DNA of 64,000 nt from Pseudomonas viridiflava (GTDB lineage Bacteria; Pseudomonadota; Gammaproteobacteria; Pseudomonadales; Pseudomonadaceae). Each line of letters opens with the position of its first letter. Position 1 is the stretch's first letter. The notes beneath the pieces are model-generated. The model had not been told where the DNA came from. It ran no database searches and saw nothing but the letters and a program-made list of their open reading frames with translations. Location of the stretch: positions 372,001 through 436,000 of the forward strand of contig NZ_UWFN01000095.1 of assembly GCF_900602065.1 (NCBI RefSeq), given 5' to 3'. Positions 1-9,824 of this stretch are shown here, in pieces. Made by a program: the position numbers and the translations under genes.

Positions 1-626
1 CGGGTCAGACGACGCATTCCTTTGCCTTCGGCACCCATAATCAGGATGGTCGGGCCGGTCAGGTCCTGCTGATACAACTCCTGCTCAGCTTCGCCTGCCG
101 TACCGACAACCCAAAGACCGCGCTGCTGAAGCTTTTCCAGGGTGCGCGCCAGGTTAGTGACAGCGACCAGAGGAATGACTTCGGCAGCGCCGCAAGCAAC
201 TTTACGCACAGCCGGAGTCAGCGTTGCAGACTTGTCTTTCGGGACCACGACCGCCAACGCACCAGCAGCATCTGCCGTACGCAGGCACGCGCCAAGGTTA
301 TGCGGGTCAGTTACGCCGTCAAGCACCAGAATCAGCGGCGCACCTTCGGTACGATCCAGCAATTCATCGAGCATCGCCTCGCCCCAGACCTGGCTCGGAC
401 TGACTTCAGCGACTACCCCCTGATGAACACCCTCAACCCAGGCGTCCATTTCGCGACGCTCAGCCTGACCGATCGACACACGATTTTCACCGGCCAGCGC
501 AACCAGCACCTGAACGCGAGGATCGTTACGACCCTCGGCCAGCCAGATTTGCTTGACCCGCTTTGGGTGGTGACGCAGCAGCGCTTCTACAGCATGCACG
601 CCGTAGATTTTTTCCAACGAACTCAT
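1..626 (-). CDS. rlmB: RlmB, 23S rRNA (guanosine-2'-O)-methyltransferase, 3' end cut by window edge
   Basis: SpoU/TrmH-family methyltransferase that 2'-O-methylates G2251 (E. coli numbering) in the 23S rRNA P loop. About 208 residues are visible. The N-terminal substrate-binding part begins MSSLEKIYGVHAVEALLRHH. The SPOUT motifs LVLDGVTDPHNLGACLRTAD and, near the edge, ILIMGAEGKGMRRLT, fit RlmB well. Family length is about 250 residues, so roughly 40 C-terminal residues lie beyond position 1. The ATG at 626 overlaps the rnr stop codon as ATGA, which suggests translational coupling; rnr-rlmB is the usual order in gammaproteobacteria. Family assignment is secure. Confidence 0.95.
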   Translation of the reverse strand, partial: MSSLEKIYGVHAVEALLRHHPKRVKQIWLAEGRNDPRVQVLVALAGENRVSIGQAERREMDAWVEGVHQGVVAEVSPSQVWGEAMLDELLDRTEGAPLILVLDGVTDPHNLGACLRTADAAGALAVVVPKDKSATLTPAVRKVACGAAEVIPLVAVTNLARTLEKLQQRGLWVVGTAGEAEQELYQQDLTGPTILIMGAEGKGMRRLT

Positions 627-3253
627 GACTTGGCCTTAGGCTTGCGCACCCCGCCGCTCTTCGCAGCAGGTGCAGAGCCCGCTTTAGGCGGGCCTTTACG
701 GTGTTTACTGGGCTTGGCAGGTCTGTCCGATGATGGAGCAGAACCAGCCTTACCGGACTTTCCCGACGATGCCTTGCTACCACCCTTCGCTTCAGCCAGC
801 AGAGCCTGTTTCAGTTCGCGGCTTTTACGCACTTCAGCGTTTTTCGCGGCTGCATCGCTAGGCCGGTAGGCCTCTGGCTCGGCGCTGGCCTTGACTTTAG
901 CCTTGGCCGGACGCTTGCTCGGCGCACGCTCCGGAGCAGCGGCTTTTTCAACAGCCTGCGGCTCGGCGCCGCGACGCTTGCGGCCGATCGGTGCGCTAAT
1001 GGTTTTTTCGGCCATCTCGAAGTCGATCTTGCGCTCATCCAGATCCACGCGCATGACGCGCACTTCAACGGTATCGCCCAAGCGGAAGCTGCGACCGGTG
1101 CGCTCGCCCGCCAGGCGGTGATGCAGCGGATCAAAGTGATAGTAGTCACCCGGCAAGGCGGTGACGTGCACCAGACCTTCAACATAGATATCAGTCAGCT
1201 CAACGAACAAACCAAAACCGGTGACAGCCGTGATCACACCCGGGAAAGACTCGCCAACGCGGTCTTTCATGAACTCACACTTGAGCCAGTTGACCACGTC
1301 ACGCGTAGCTTCATCGGCGCGTCGCTCGTTCATCGAACATTGCTCACCCAACTGCTCAAGGATGGCATCGTCGTACGGATAGATACGAGCTTTCGGGATT
1401 ACGGCAGCACCCGCTCGGCGCACGTGCGGCGTGTCCTGCTTCGAGCGGATCACACTGCGGATTGCGCGGTGGGTCAGCAGGTCCGGATAACGGCGAATCG
1501 GCGAGGTAAAGTGGGTATACGCCTCGTAATTCAGACCGAAGTGGCCATTGTTATCGGAGCTGTAGACTGCCTGACTCAGAGAGCGAAGCATCACCGTCTG
1601 GATCAGGTGATAGTCCGGACGATCCCGAACAGTCTCAAGCAGTGCCTGATAATCCTTAGGAGTCGGACCGTCCTTGCCTTTGTGCAGAGACAGACCCAAC
1701 TCACCGAGGAACGCGCGGAGTTTTTCCAGACGCTCGGGTGGCGGACCATCGTGCACGCGGTACAACGCAGGAATCTCGTGCTTCTTGAGGAACTCGGCAG
1801 TGGCTACGTTCGCAGCCAGCATGCACTCCTCGATCAGCTTGTGAGCGTCGTTACGAGTGGTCGGGCGGATTTCAGCGATCTTGCGCTCGGTACCGAAAAT
1901 AATCCGGGTTTCCTGCGTTTCAAAATCAATCGCGCCGCGCGTATGACGAGCACCCAGCAACACCTTGTACAGCGCATAAAGCTGCTTCAGGTGCGGCAGC
2001 ACGTCCGGATATTCGCCACGCAACTGGCGAGCGTCGCTGCTTTTCGGCTGCTCCAGCATGGTGCTGACTTTGTTGTAAGTCAGGCGGGCATGGGAGTGGA
2101 TGACAGCTTCATAGAACACGTAATCAGTCATCTCGCCGGTTTTGGAGATGGTCATCTCACAAACCATGGCCAGGCGATCAACGTGCGGATTCAGCGAGCA
2201 CAAGCCATTGGAAAGCTGCTCAGGCAGCATCGGCACAACCCGCTCGGGGAAGTATACCGAGGTGCCACGCACCTGCGATTCAGCATCCAGAGCAGAGCCG
2301 ATCTTCACGTAGCTCGACACATCAGCGATGGCGACGTACAGCTTCCAGCCACCCGAGAAGAGACGCAGCTTGCCCGGTTTGGCTTCGCAATAAACCGCAT
2401 CATCGAAATCGCGAGCGTCTTCACCGTCAATAGTGACGAACGGCAGATGACGCAGGTCGACGCGATTCTCTTTGTCTTTTTCTTCAACTTCCGGCTTCAG
2501 CTTGGCGGCTTCTTTGAGCACGGCCTCTGGCCAGACGTGAGGAATATCGTAGGTGCGCAGCGCGACATCGATTTCCATGCCAGGCGCCATGTAGTTGCCC
2601 ACGACTTCGACGATATCGCCCTGAGGCTGGAAGCGCGGTGTTGGCCAGTGGGTGATTTTCACCTCGACGAACTGACCGATCTTCGCGTTGTTGTTGCGAC
2701 CCGGTGTGACCAGCACTTCCTGCTGAATTTTTGGATTGTCAGGAATGACAAAACCAATGCCGGCCTCTTCGAAGTATCGGCCGACCACGGTTTCATGGGC
2801 GCGGGAAATCACTTCGACGATCACACCTTCGCGGCGACCACGACGGTCCAGGCCGGAAACGCGCGCCAGAGCACGGTCGCCGTCGAACACCAGACGCATC
2901 TGGGCCGGACTCATGAACAGGTCGTCACTGCCGTCATCGGGTACCAGGAAGCCGAAACCATCACGATGCCCGGAGATACGCCCCAGGATCAGATCCAGCT
3001 TGTCCACCGGGGCATAGGTGCCACGACGGGTGTAGATCAACTGAGCGTCGCGCTCCATGGCTCGCAAACGGCGGCGCAGGGCTTCGAACTGATCTTCAGT
3101 TGTCAGGCCAAATTCTTCCACCAACTGCTCACGACTCGCAGGCGAACCGCGATCGGAGAGGTGAGCCAGAATCAGTTCACGGCTGGGGATAGGGTTTTCG
3201 TATTTTTCCGCTTCACGAGCGGCCTCGGGATCGAGGGACTGCCAATCGGCCAT
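623..3253 (-). CDS. rnr: Ribonuclease R
   Basis: Processive 3'-to-5' exoribonuclease that degrades structured RNA, takes part in rRNA quality control and helps survival in the cold. The 876-residue product has an N-terminal winged-helix segment (about 20-95), cold-shock OB domains, and an RNB catalytic domain (about 260-600). The metal-binding cluster IDGEDARDFDDAVYC and the motif TSPIRRYPDLLTHR lie in that domain. An S1 domain follows (about 655-735, with GVITAVTGFGLFVEL). The tail, roughly 140 residues rich in Lys, Ala and Ser, is longer than in E. coli RNase R (813 residues). The ATG at 3253 has an AAGGTG about 11 nt upstream. The gene is followed by rlmB with a 4-bp overlap. Confidence 0.97.
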   Translation of the reverse strand: MADWQSLDPEAAREAEKYENPIPSRELILAHLSDRGSPASREQLVEEFGLTTEDQFEALRRRLRAMERDAQLIYTRRGTYAPVDKLDLILGRISGHRDGFGFLVPDDGSDDLFMSPAQMRLVFDGDRALARVSGLDRRGRREGVIVEVISRAHETVVGRYFEEAGIGFVIPDNPKIQQEVLVTPGRNNNAKIGQFVEVKITHWPTPRFQPQGDIVEVVGNYMAPGMEIDVALRTYDIPHVWPEAVLKEAAKLKPEVEEKDKENRVDLRHLPFVTIDGEDARDFDDAVYCEAKPGKLRLFSGGWKLYVAIADVSSYVKIGSALDAESQVRGTSVYFPERVVPMLPEQLSNGLCSLNPHVDRLAMVCEMTISKTGEMTDYVFYEAVIHSHARLTYNKVSTMLEQPKSSDARQLRGEYPDVLPHLKQLYALYKVLLGARHTRGAIDFETQETRIIFGTERKIAEIRPTTRNDAHKLIEECMLAANVATAEFLKKHEIPALYRVHDGPPPERLEKLRAFLGELGLSLHKGKDGPTPKDYQALLETVRDRPDYHLIQTVMLRSLSQAVYSSDNNGHFGLNYEAYTHFTSPIRRYPDLLTHRAIRSVIRSKQDTPHVRRAGAAVIPKARIYPYDDAILEQLGEQCSMNERRADEATRDVVNWLKCEFMKDRVGESFPGVITAVTGFGLFVELTDIYVEGLVHVTALPGDYYHFDPLHHRLAGERTGRSFRLGDTVEVRVMRVDLDERKIDFEMAEKTISAPIGRKRRGAEPQAVEKAAAPERAPSKRPAKAKVKASAEPEAYRPSDAAAKNAEVRKSRELKQALLAEAKGGSKASSGKSGKAGSAPSSDRPAKPSKHRKGPPKAGSAPAAKSGGVRKPKAKS

Positions 3254-3415
3254 TAGATAGTTTTCACCTTGTCTATATGGGGGCTAGTTTGGCATACACC
3301 TATTGAAACGGGAAATTTCACACTCGAACAGCAGCTGAAAAACCAGTGACGGGATGCAAAAAAGCCTTTGAATACACCGCCTGCGAATTTTTTCAAATAT
3401 TTTAACCACTGGGGG

Positions 3416-3444
3416 TTTACAGTGCAAAACGCGCTCCGTATAGT
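3416..3444 (+). promoter_or_regulatory. Sigma-70 promoter of the first tRNA-Leu gene
   Basis: TTTACA at 3416-3421 and TATAGT at 3439-3444 are separated by exactly 17 bp. The -10 box is followed by a GC-rich discriminator (GCGCGCC), the kind associated with stringent control of stable-RNA genes. The expected start is about 30 bp before the mature tRNA. The same architecture is repeated before the second copy. Confidence 0.85.
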
Positions 3445-3478
3445 GCGCGCCATCGACAGGTAGACGCTTGTCGATATT

Positions 3479-3565
3479 GCCCAGATGGTGAAATTGGTAG
3501 ACACGCCAGCTTCAGGTGCTGGTGACCGCAAGGTCGTGGAAGTTCGAGTCTTCTTCTGGGCACCA
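3479..3565 (+). tRNA. tRNA-Leu (anticodon CAG), copy 1
   Basis: This is an 87-nt class II tRNA. The acceptor stem GCCCAGA pairs with TCTGGGC, the CCA end is encoded, and the D-loop contains TTGGTAGACAC. The anticodon arm is CCAGC-TTCAGGT-GCTGG, giving anticodon CAG, which decodes CUG, the dominant leucine codon in GC-rich Pseudomonas. A short variable arm and the TTCGAGT T-loop are visible. It is identical at every base to the second copy at 3775. Confidence 0.97.
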
Positions 3566-3602
3566 ATTCAGAGCATCAGATTTCAAAATCTGGTGGCTCA
3601 CC

Positions 3603-3626
3603 AAAAACCCGCGAAAGCGGGTTTTT
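3603..3626 (+). terminator. Rho-independent terminator after tRNA-Leu copy 1
   Basis: The stem AACCCGC/GCGGGTT has a GAAA-type loop, is preceded by an A-run and is followed by TTTTT. It closes the first tRNA unit and separates it from the second tRNA promoter. Confidence 0.9.
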
Positions 3627-3710
3627 GCATTTCAGGGTTTTAGTTCGTTTAGGTTTTATGCTTTTTTGTTTTCAGAAGCAGAAAAGCATTTATTAAAACC
3701 AAAACAGGGG

Positions 3711-3739
3711 TTTACAGATCAAAACCTGCTCCGTATAGT
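3711..3739 (+). promoter_or_regulatory. Sigma-70 promoter of the second tRNA-Leu gene
   Basis: TTTACA at 3711-3716, a 17-bp spacer and TATAGT at 3734-3739 match the first promoter. The spacer ends in the same GCTCCG and the discriminator is again GCGC. The likeness to 3416-3444 shows that the promoter was duplicated along with the gene. Confidence 0.85.
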
Positions 3740-3774
3740 GCGCTCCATCAACGGCGTGCAACGCTGCTGATGCT

Positions 3775-3861
3775 GCCCAGATGGTGAAATTGGTAGACAC
3801 GCCAGCTTCAGGTGCTGGTGACCGCAAGGTCGTGGAAGTTCGAGTCTTCTTCTGGGCACCA
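3775..3861 (+). tRNA. tRNA-Leu (anticodon CAG), copy 2
   Basis: An 87-nt tRNA with the same sequence as the copy at 3479-3565, including the encoded CCA. The two copies lie 209 bp apart and have separate promoters and terminators, so they are independent transcription units. A recent tandem duplication, or gene conversion between the copies, would explain the identity. Confidence 0.97.
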
Positions 3862-3866
3862 ATTCA

Positions 3867-3896
3867 AACAAAACCGAGCCATGTGCTCGGTTTTGT
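3867..3896 (+). terminator. Rho-independent terminator after tRNA-Leu copy 2
   Basis: The perfect stem AAAACCGAGC/GCTCGGTTTT with loop CATGT ends in a T-run. It starts a few bases after the CCA end. Confidence 0.88.
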
Positions 3897-3939
3897 GCTT
3901 TCTGGGGTTTGGAAAATGATACCGGATTGACGCAAAACC

Positions 3940-4027
3940 TGTGGGAGCGGTGCTTGCCCGCGATAAGGGCGACGCGATCTCAAGTGAATCGCATCCAGCC
4001 TTATCGCGGGCAAGCACCGCTCCCACA
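3940..4027. repeat. REP pair (inverted), GTGGGAGCGGTGCTTGCC family
   Basis: Two inverted REP halves with outer arms GTGGGAGCGGTGCTTGCCCG (3941 onward) and its complement ending at 4026 flank about 35 bp of unique sequence. The same family recurs at 38738-38824. It lies between the tRNA terminator and the 3' end of the chemoreceptor gene. Such doublets in Pseudomonas are thought to be moved by RAYT transposases; none is encoded here. Confidence 0.88.
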
Positions 4028-4053
4028 AAAGCCCATCATAGCCGCCCCACTCG

Positions 4054-5988
4054 CTACGCCCGGAACTGCCCCAGACTCGCCTTCAACTGCGCTGCCAGGC
4101 CATCGAGCACCTTGCCGCTCGCCGTAGTCTCTTCAACGACCTGCGCCGCACGCTGAGCCTGGGCGTGAATCACCTCGACACGCCCTCTCACCGCGTGAGC
4201 ACCTTCGGCCTGATGCACTGCCGCCTTGGTTGCCAAACCAATTGCCGCGTGCACCTGCTCCACAGACTCTTGAACCGTCTGTTGCAATCTGGCGCTGTTG
4301 CGCAGCACGGTCAGCCCCTCGTTAGCCTGCCGCCCGGCCAGACCAATGGCGGCCACCGCTTCTTTCGCGCCTGACTGCAAAGCACCGATATGCGCCTGAA
4401 TATCGCCAGTGGAGCTTTGCGTCTTGCTCGCCAGCGCACGGACCTCGTCCGCCACCACAGCAAAGCCTCGGCCTGTCTCCCCTGCCCGCGCAGCCTCAAT
4501 AGCTGCGTTTAACGCCAGCAAATTGGTCTGTTCGGCAATGCCATGAATCACTTCCAGCACCACTTCGATCTGCTCGCTTTGCTGAGCCAGCCGCTCAATG
4601 ACTTTCGAACCGGTTTCAACCTGACCCGCCAGCGCCTCAATCAACCCACCAACCTGATTTGAGGTACGCGTGTTTTCATCGGTTGCCTGACGAATATCCA
4701 CCACCTGCTGCAAAGCCGCCTGCATTGCGTGACTCTCGGACTGAGCCTCTTCAGCCATATGTTCAAGGGCTTGCAGACTCGCAGCAACTTCATCGCGCTG
4801 CAATGCTGCAGCGGCTCCCGCACCGGCGTTACGCTGGCTCATCGCATTGATTTCAACACCCGTGCGCTGCGCCACATCTCCTGCCTCACGGACAATCGGT
4901 TGAAGCTTGGCGACAAACCGATTGACCGCGGCGGCCATGTCGCCAATTTCGTCATTGCTGTCGAGCTTGACCCGCTTGGTCAGATCCCCCTCGCCAGCAG
5001 CCAGATCATCAAGCGCTGCAATCAACAACAGCAGCTTGTTGACGACTCTACGACCCAGCACCACCGCCAACACCAGCAGCACGCCCAGCCCTACCAGCGC
5101 CAGCCCCATGCCGATCCGCCAGCGTAGCGTTTCAGACGCTTCCTTCACCGCTGACGCCGTATTGCTCGCCATTGCCGAAGCCGCCGTCTGAGCTGAATCC
5201 AGACGCGCTCGCAGTGCCGTCGAGCTCTCTTTCGAGGCACCACCCAGACTTTCAGAGACCAACTGCCCGCCACTGGTGATAAGCGCTGCAAAACGCTTAT
5301 CCAGAGCCGCAAGATTTTCTTCGACTGCGGCAGTGGAAACGCCCATGCGCACCTTGCCGATTTCGACCCCGTTCGGGCTTATCGAAGCCTCAACGTAGTA
5401 AACCGATGCGTCGTTTTTGGCCGCGTTAAGCACCTTATCCATGGCCCGCTCACCCTCCCCCTTCGCAAGTAACGCCTGGATAAGAGGGTTTTCGCGATTC
5501 AGGTAGCGCGTCAGATGCTCTCCTGCCGCATCGTCATAAACCACAAACAACACATTGGGATTGCGCTGCGCGCGACGAGCAAACTCGGAGAGCGTCGGCG
5601 TATCGTTGTCCCACATGGCGCGAGGCGCTACTGCAGCGAGAAGCTCCGCCATATCAGTGGCGGACTCTTTCAGGTCTTTTTCAAGAGTGGCACGCAGTTG
5701 TCCTTGCTCGCCTTTCAAGCGATCAGCCAGGCCGACACTCAGGCGCTGACTGGTACTGCTCGCGAGACTATCGAGACTGGAGGTGACTTCGCGACTGGCT
5801 TGCTCCAGCTCGGTAGACAAGTGTTGCGAATCTACCCCAAGACGACTCGCAAGGTCGGCTTCAAGCGCGGTCACAGTGCTCCGGGTAAGAGCGACAGCAA
5901 CGAGCACCTGCACCAAAAGAGCGACACCCAAGGCAATAAACACAGGACGCAGCAAGCGGCTGCGCAAAAGAGAAAGGACAGCTGACAC
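4054..5988 (-). CDS. Methyl-accepting chemotaxis protein with periplasmic sensor, HAMP and signalling domain
   Basis: Chemoreceptor of 644 residues from the GTG at 5988. That start is preceded by GGAGG with 8-nt spacing and gives a normal N-terminal membrane anchor; an in-frame ATG at 6096 would add 36 unlikely residues. The order is: first membrane helix (about 14-34), a periplasmic sensor of about 260 residues, second helix (about 295-318), HAMP, and a long cytoplasmic coiled coil. Its hairpin tip reads [19 protein letters not shown] followed by [14 protein letters not shown], the CheA/CheW contact region. There is no C-terminal CheR-binding pentapeptide. The ligand is not predictable from sequence. 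It is a single-gene unit after the purA terminator, with a sigma-54-like promoter upstream. Confidence 0.93.
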   Translation of the reverse strand: MSAVLSLLRSRLLRPVFIALGVALLVQVLVAVALTRSTVTALEADLASRLGVDSQHLSTELEQASREVTSSLDSLASSTSQRLSVGLADRLKGEQGQLRATLEKDLKESATDMAELLAAVAPRAMWDNDTPTLSEFARRAQRNPNVLFVVYDDAAGEHLTRYLNRENPLIQALLAKGEGERAMDKVLNAAKNDASVYYVEASISPNGVEIGKVRMGVSTAAVEENLAALDKRFAALITSGGQLVSESLGGASKESSTALRARLDSAQTAASAMASNTASAVKEASETLRWRIGMGLALVGLGVLLVLAVVLGRRVVNKLLLLIAALDDLAAGEGDLTKRVKLDSNDEIGDMAAAVNRFVAKLQPIVREAGDVAQRTGVEINAMSQRNAGAGAAAALQRDEVAASLQALEHMAEEAQSESHAMQAALQQVVDIRQATDENTRTSNQVGGLIEALAGQVETGSKVIERLAQQSEQIEVVLEVIHGIAEQTNLLALNAAIEAARAGETGRGFAVVADEVRALASKTQSSTGDIQAHIGALQSGAKEAVAAIGLAGRQANEGLTVLRNSARLQQTVQESVEQVHAAIGLATKAAVHQAEGAHAVRGRVEVIHAQAQRAAQVVEETTASGKVLDGLAAQLKASLGQFRA

Positions 5989-6048
5989 GGGGAATCCCTC
6001 CACCATCGGCGCCATTAAAATGATGGCACCTTTTCTGACGCTTATTAC

Positions 6049-6064
6049 AGCAATCGCCGTGCCG
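6049..6064 (-). promoter_or_regulatory. Sigma-54-type promoter upstream of the chemoreceptor gene
   Basis: Read on the minus strand, CGGCACGGCGATTGCT matches the RpoN -24/-12 consensus TGGCAC-N5-TTGCW except for the first base, with the required 10 bp between the invariant GG and GC. It lies between the purA terminator and the GTG start and predicts a leader of about 50 nt. RpoN control of motility genes is well known in Pseudomonas. The site itself is a reading by eye. Confidence 0.6.
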
Positions 6065-6088
6065 TTCCGGTGGTCACGGTAAAACAGA

Positions 6089-6125
6089 AAAAACAAAGGG
6101 CCGCATAAGCGACCCTTTGTTTTTA
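6089..6125 (-). terminator. Terminator after purA
   Basis: The stem AACAAAGGG/CCCTTTGTT encloses about 12 nt and is flanked by T-runs on the minus strand. It closes the hisZ-purA unit and isolates the chemoreceptor gene. Confidence 0.85.
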
Positions 6126-6138
6126 TTTCAACGACTTA

Positions 6139-7446
<1,308 letters not shown>

Positions 7447-7485
7447 TCACGCAAACTTGGTGTCGGCGGCCGCCGACAGGAAAAC

Positions 7486-8673
7486 TCAAGAAGCCAGCGG
7501 CACGACTTGCCAACGCTCGCCATGCTGAATCAATTGCCGATCGCAATCGGCCTCACGCGCTGCGGCCACCAGTTGCCCAGGCAATGCCTGCACAACACGC
7601 TGACCTTCACTGCGCAACTGACAAACCTGCTGCCAGAGTGCTGCATCCGTACTGTCCGGCATCCAGATACCGCCGGAAGGCAATTCGATTTCTGCACGCC
7701 CCAATGTCACCAGGGTTTTCAGGTCCGTAGAGAAACCGGTGGCCGGGCGAGCCCGACCGAAATCCGCACCGATGTCGTCATAGCGACCGCCCTGAGCAAT
7801 GGATTGACCCACGCCCGGAACGAACACCGCGAAAACAACCCCCGTGTGATAGTGATAACCGCGCAGTTCACCCAGGTCGAAGTACAACGGTAGCTCAGGG
7901 AAGCGGGTTGCAAGACGCTCAGCCACAGTCAGCAGGTCATCAAGCGCTGCCAGCACCGGCGCTGGCGCATTGGCCAGACGATCGCGGGCCGCAGCCAGCA
8001 CTTCACGGCCGCCGCACAGATCGACCAGCGCACGCAGCATCGAAGCCAGGTCAGCAGGCAGATTGGCAGTCAGCTCGATCACTTCATCGATGGCCTTGCG
8101 CTGCAGGGCATCGAACAGCAATTGCTCGACCTCGCCAGACAAGCCAGCGGCGCGTGCCAGTCCACGGTAGATACCCACGTGACCAAGGTCCATGTGCACA
8201 TCCGGCACATCAGCCAGTTGCAGCATGGCCAGCATCAAGCTGATGACTTCAACGTCGCTGCTTGGGCTCGCATCACCGTACAACTCCGCGCCCAGCTGAA
8301 TCGGGCTGCGAGAAGAAGACAGGGCACGCGGCTGCGCATGCAGCACGCTACCGGCGTAGCACAGACGGCTCGGGCCTTCACGGCGCAGGGTATGCGCATC
8401 GATGCGCGCCACTTGTGGCGTGATGTCGGCACGAAAGCCCATTTGCCGACCGGACTGCGGGTCGATCACTTTGAAGGTACGCAGGTCCAGGTCCGAGCCC
8501 GCGCCAGTGAGCAAGGATTCAAGGTATTCGATATGAGGGGTGACTACGAATTCATAGCCCCAGCTCTGGAACAGATCCAACACCTGACGGCGCGCTACTT
8601 CAATGCGCGCCGCTTCAGGTGGCAGTACTTCTTCGATGCCATCTGGTAGCAGCCAGCGGTCAACCGTTGCCAT
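7486..8673 (-). CDS. hisZ: ATP phosphoribosyltransferase regulatory subunit HisZ
   Basis: HisZ is a catalytically inactive histidyl-tRNA-synthetase paralogue that assembles with short-form HisG and confers histidine feedback on the first step of histidine synthesis. The 395-residue protein begins [19 protein letters not shown] and shows class II synthetase-like motifs, including [17 protein letters not shown] and, late, [20 protein letters not shown]. HisG is not in this window. It lies just upstream of purA, as in other pseudomonads, and after the hflC terminator, so it probably has its own promoter. Confidence 0.93.
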   Translation of the reverse strand: MATVDRWLLPDGIEEVLPPEAARIEVARRQVLDLFQSWGYEFVVTPHIEYLESLLTGAGSDLDLRTFKVIDPQSGRQMGFRADITPQVARIDAHTLRREGPSRLCYAGSVLHAQPRALSSSRSPIQLGAELYGDASPSSDVEVISLMLAMLQLADVPDVHMDLGHVGIYRGLARAAGLSGEVEQLLFDALQRKAIDEVIELTANLPADLASMLRALVDLCGGREVLAAARDRLANAPAPVLAALDDLLTVAERLATRFPELPLYFDLGELRGYHYHTGVVFAVFVPGVGQSIAQGGRYDDIGADFGRARPATGFSTDLKTLVTLGRAEIELPSGGIWMPDSTDAALWQQVCQLRSEGQRVVQALPGQLVAAAREADCDRQLIQHGERWQVVPLAS

Positions 8674-8848
8674 TACGCCTTTCCCCTATGATCCGGGCGA
8701 CCCGCGCCGAGGCGGGCCTTGAGTAAAGCAGAGAGTGGTCAGGTGCTGCGCGCATTCTTGCGGGCACGGCGAGCGCCCGAGAATGGCTCTTTCAGACCAC
8801 TGTCCTCGAAAATCATGCCACTGCCGTGGCCAATCAATCGTGCAGACG

Positions 8849-8874
8849 CAAAAAAGCCGGGAATTTCCCGGCTG
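8849..8874 (-). terminator. Terminator of the nnr-to-hflC superoperon
   Basis: On the minus strand AGCCGGGAA-TTTCCCGGCT is a nearly loopless strong stem followed by six T residues. A second GC-rich hairpin (8906-8938, arms CACCC.GCC/GGCGGGTG) lies between it and the hflC stop. The 281-bp gap 8674-8954 otherwise shows no convincing gene. Confidence 0.88.
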
Positions 8875-8954
8875 CCGCATCATACACACGTTTTACCGCA
8901 TGATCACCCCGCCAGACGGTTTTGCCGCCCGGCGGGTGAGTTGCAGCTTTTAGA

Positions 8955-9824
8955 TCACGGCTTGGATTTTTCCAGGTAGCGGAAGAAATCACTGCTCGGA
9001 TCCAGAACCATCACGTCACTCTTGTTCGCGAAGCTTTCACGGTAGGCACGCAGGCTGCGGTAGAACGCATAGAACTCCTGATCCTGACCGTACGCCTTGG
9101 AGTAGATCGCGGAAGCTTGTGCATCACCATCACCGCGGGCCTCTTCAGACTCGCGATAGGCTTCAGCCAGCAACACACGACGCTGACGATCGGCGTCGGC
9201 ACGAATACCTTCAGCCAGCTCGTTACCCTTGGCGCGATGCTCACGCGCTTCACGCTCACGTTCGGTACTCATCCGCTCGAAAACGCTGCGGTTCACTTCC
9301 TTCGGCAGGTCGATAGCCTTGACCCGAACGTCGATAACCTCGATGCCCAGTTCCTTGCTCGCCATTGCATTCAGCGAAGCAGTGATGTCAGCCATCAACG
9401 CGTCACGCTCGCCCGACACGGCTTCGTGCAGGGTGCGCTTACCGAACTGGTCACGCAGACCGGATTCGAGACGACGCGACAGACGCTCATCAGCGATTTG
9501 CTTGAGGCCGGAGGTCGCGGTGTAGAACACTTCTGCGTCCTTCACACGCCACTTCGCGTAGGCATCAACCATGACCGCTTTCTTTTCCAGCGTCAGGAAG
9601 CGTTGAGTCGGTGCGTCCAGCGTCAGCAGGCGACCGTCAAACTTGCGCACCTGGTTAACGTAAGGAATCTTCACGTGCAGACCCGGTTGAATATTGGGCT
9701 CAACCACGCGGCCAAATTGCAGCATTACGGCACGTTCGGTCTGGGACACGATAAACAAGCTGTTCCAGGCAACCACTGCCAGCACCACAGCAACAATCAG
9801 GGCGATCAGCGATTTATTGCTCAT
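8955..9824 (-). CDS. hflC: HflC, SPFH/prohibitin-type regulator of FtsH protease
   Basis: Membrane-anchored partner of HflK that forms large periplasmic complexes around FtsH and modulates quality-control proteolysis. The 289 residues begin with one uncleaved membrane anchor (about 5-25, IALIVAVVLAVVAWNSLFIV). An SPFH/band-7 domain (QTERAVMLQFGRVVEPNIQP onward) and a long Arg/Glu/Ala-rich helical segment follow. The C-terminus, SSDFFRYLEKSKP, is typical of HflC. The start overlaps the hflK stop by one base (ATGA), so the two are translationally coupled. Last gene of the superoperon. Confidence 0.96.
   Translation of the reverse strand: MSNKSLIALIVAVVLAVVAWNSLFIVSQTERAVMLQFGRVVEPNIQPGLHVKIPYVNQVRKFDGRLLTLDAPTQRFLTLEKKAVMVDAYAKWRVKDAEVFYTATSGLKQIADERLSRRLESGLRDQFGKRTLHEAVSGERDALMADITASLNAMASKELGIEVIDVRVKAIDLPKEVNRSVFERMSTEREREAREHRAKGNELAEGIRADADRQRRVLLAEAYRESEEARGDGDAQASAIYSKAYGQDQEFYAFYRSLRAYRESFANKSDVMVLDPSSDFFRYLEKSKP

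Noticed and set aside
1118..3256. Long open frame (712 codons) on the plus strand opposite rnr
   Set aside because: It mirrors the codon pattern of rnr in GC-rich DNA, has no recognisable domain and no ribosome site. rnr on the other strand has every family motif.
3479..3861. Genomic island attachment site at the tRNA-Leu pair
   Set aside because: No integrase or mobile genes lie nearby, and the repeat is a full tRNA unit with promoter rather than a tRNA 3' fragment.
6000..6020. FliA-like GCCGATGG before the chemoreceptor start
   Set aside because: It lies almost on the ribosome site, lacks a TAAA-like -35 at 15 bp, and deviates in the -10.
8686..8889. 67-codon minus-strand frame between hflC and hisZ
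   Set aside because: It spans the terminator hairpin and has no similarity to DUF2065 or any other family.
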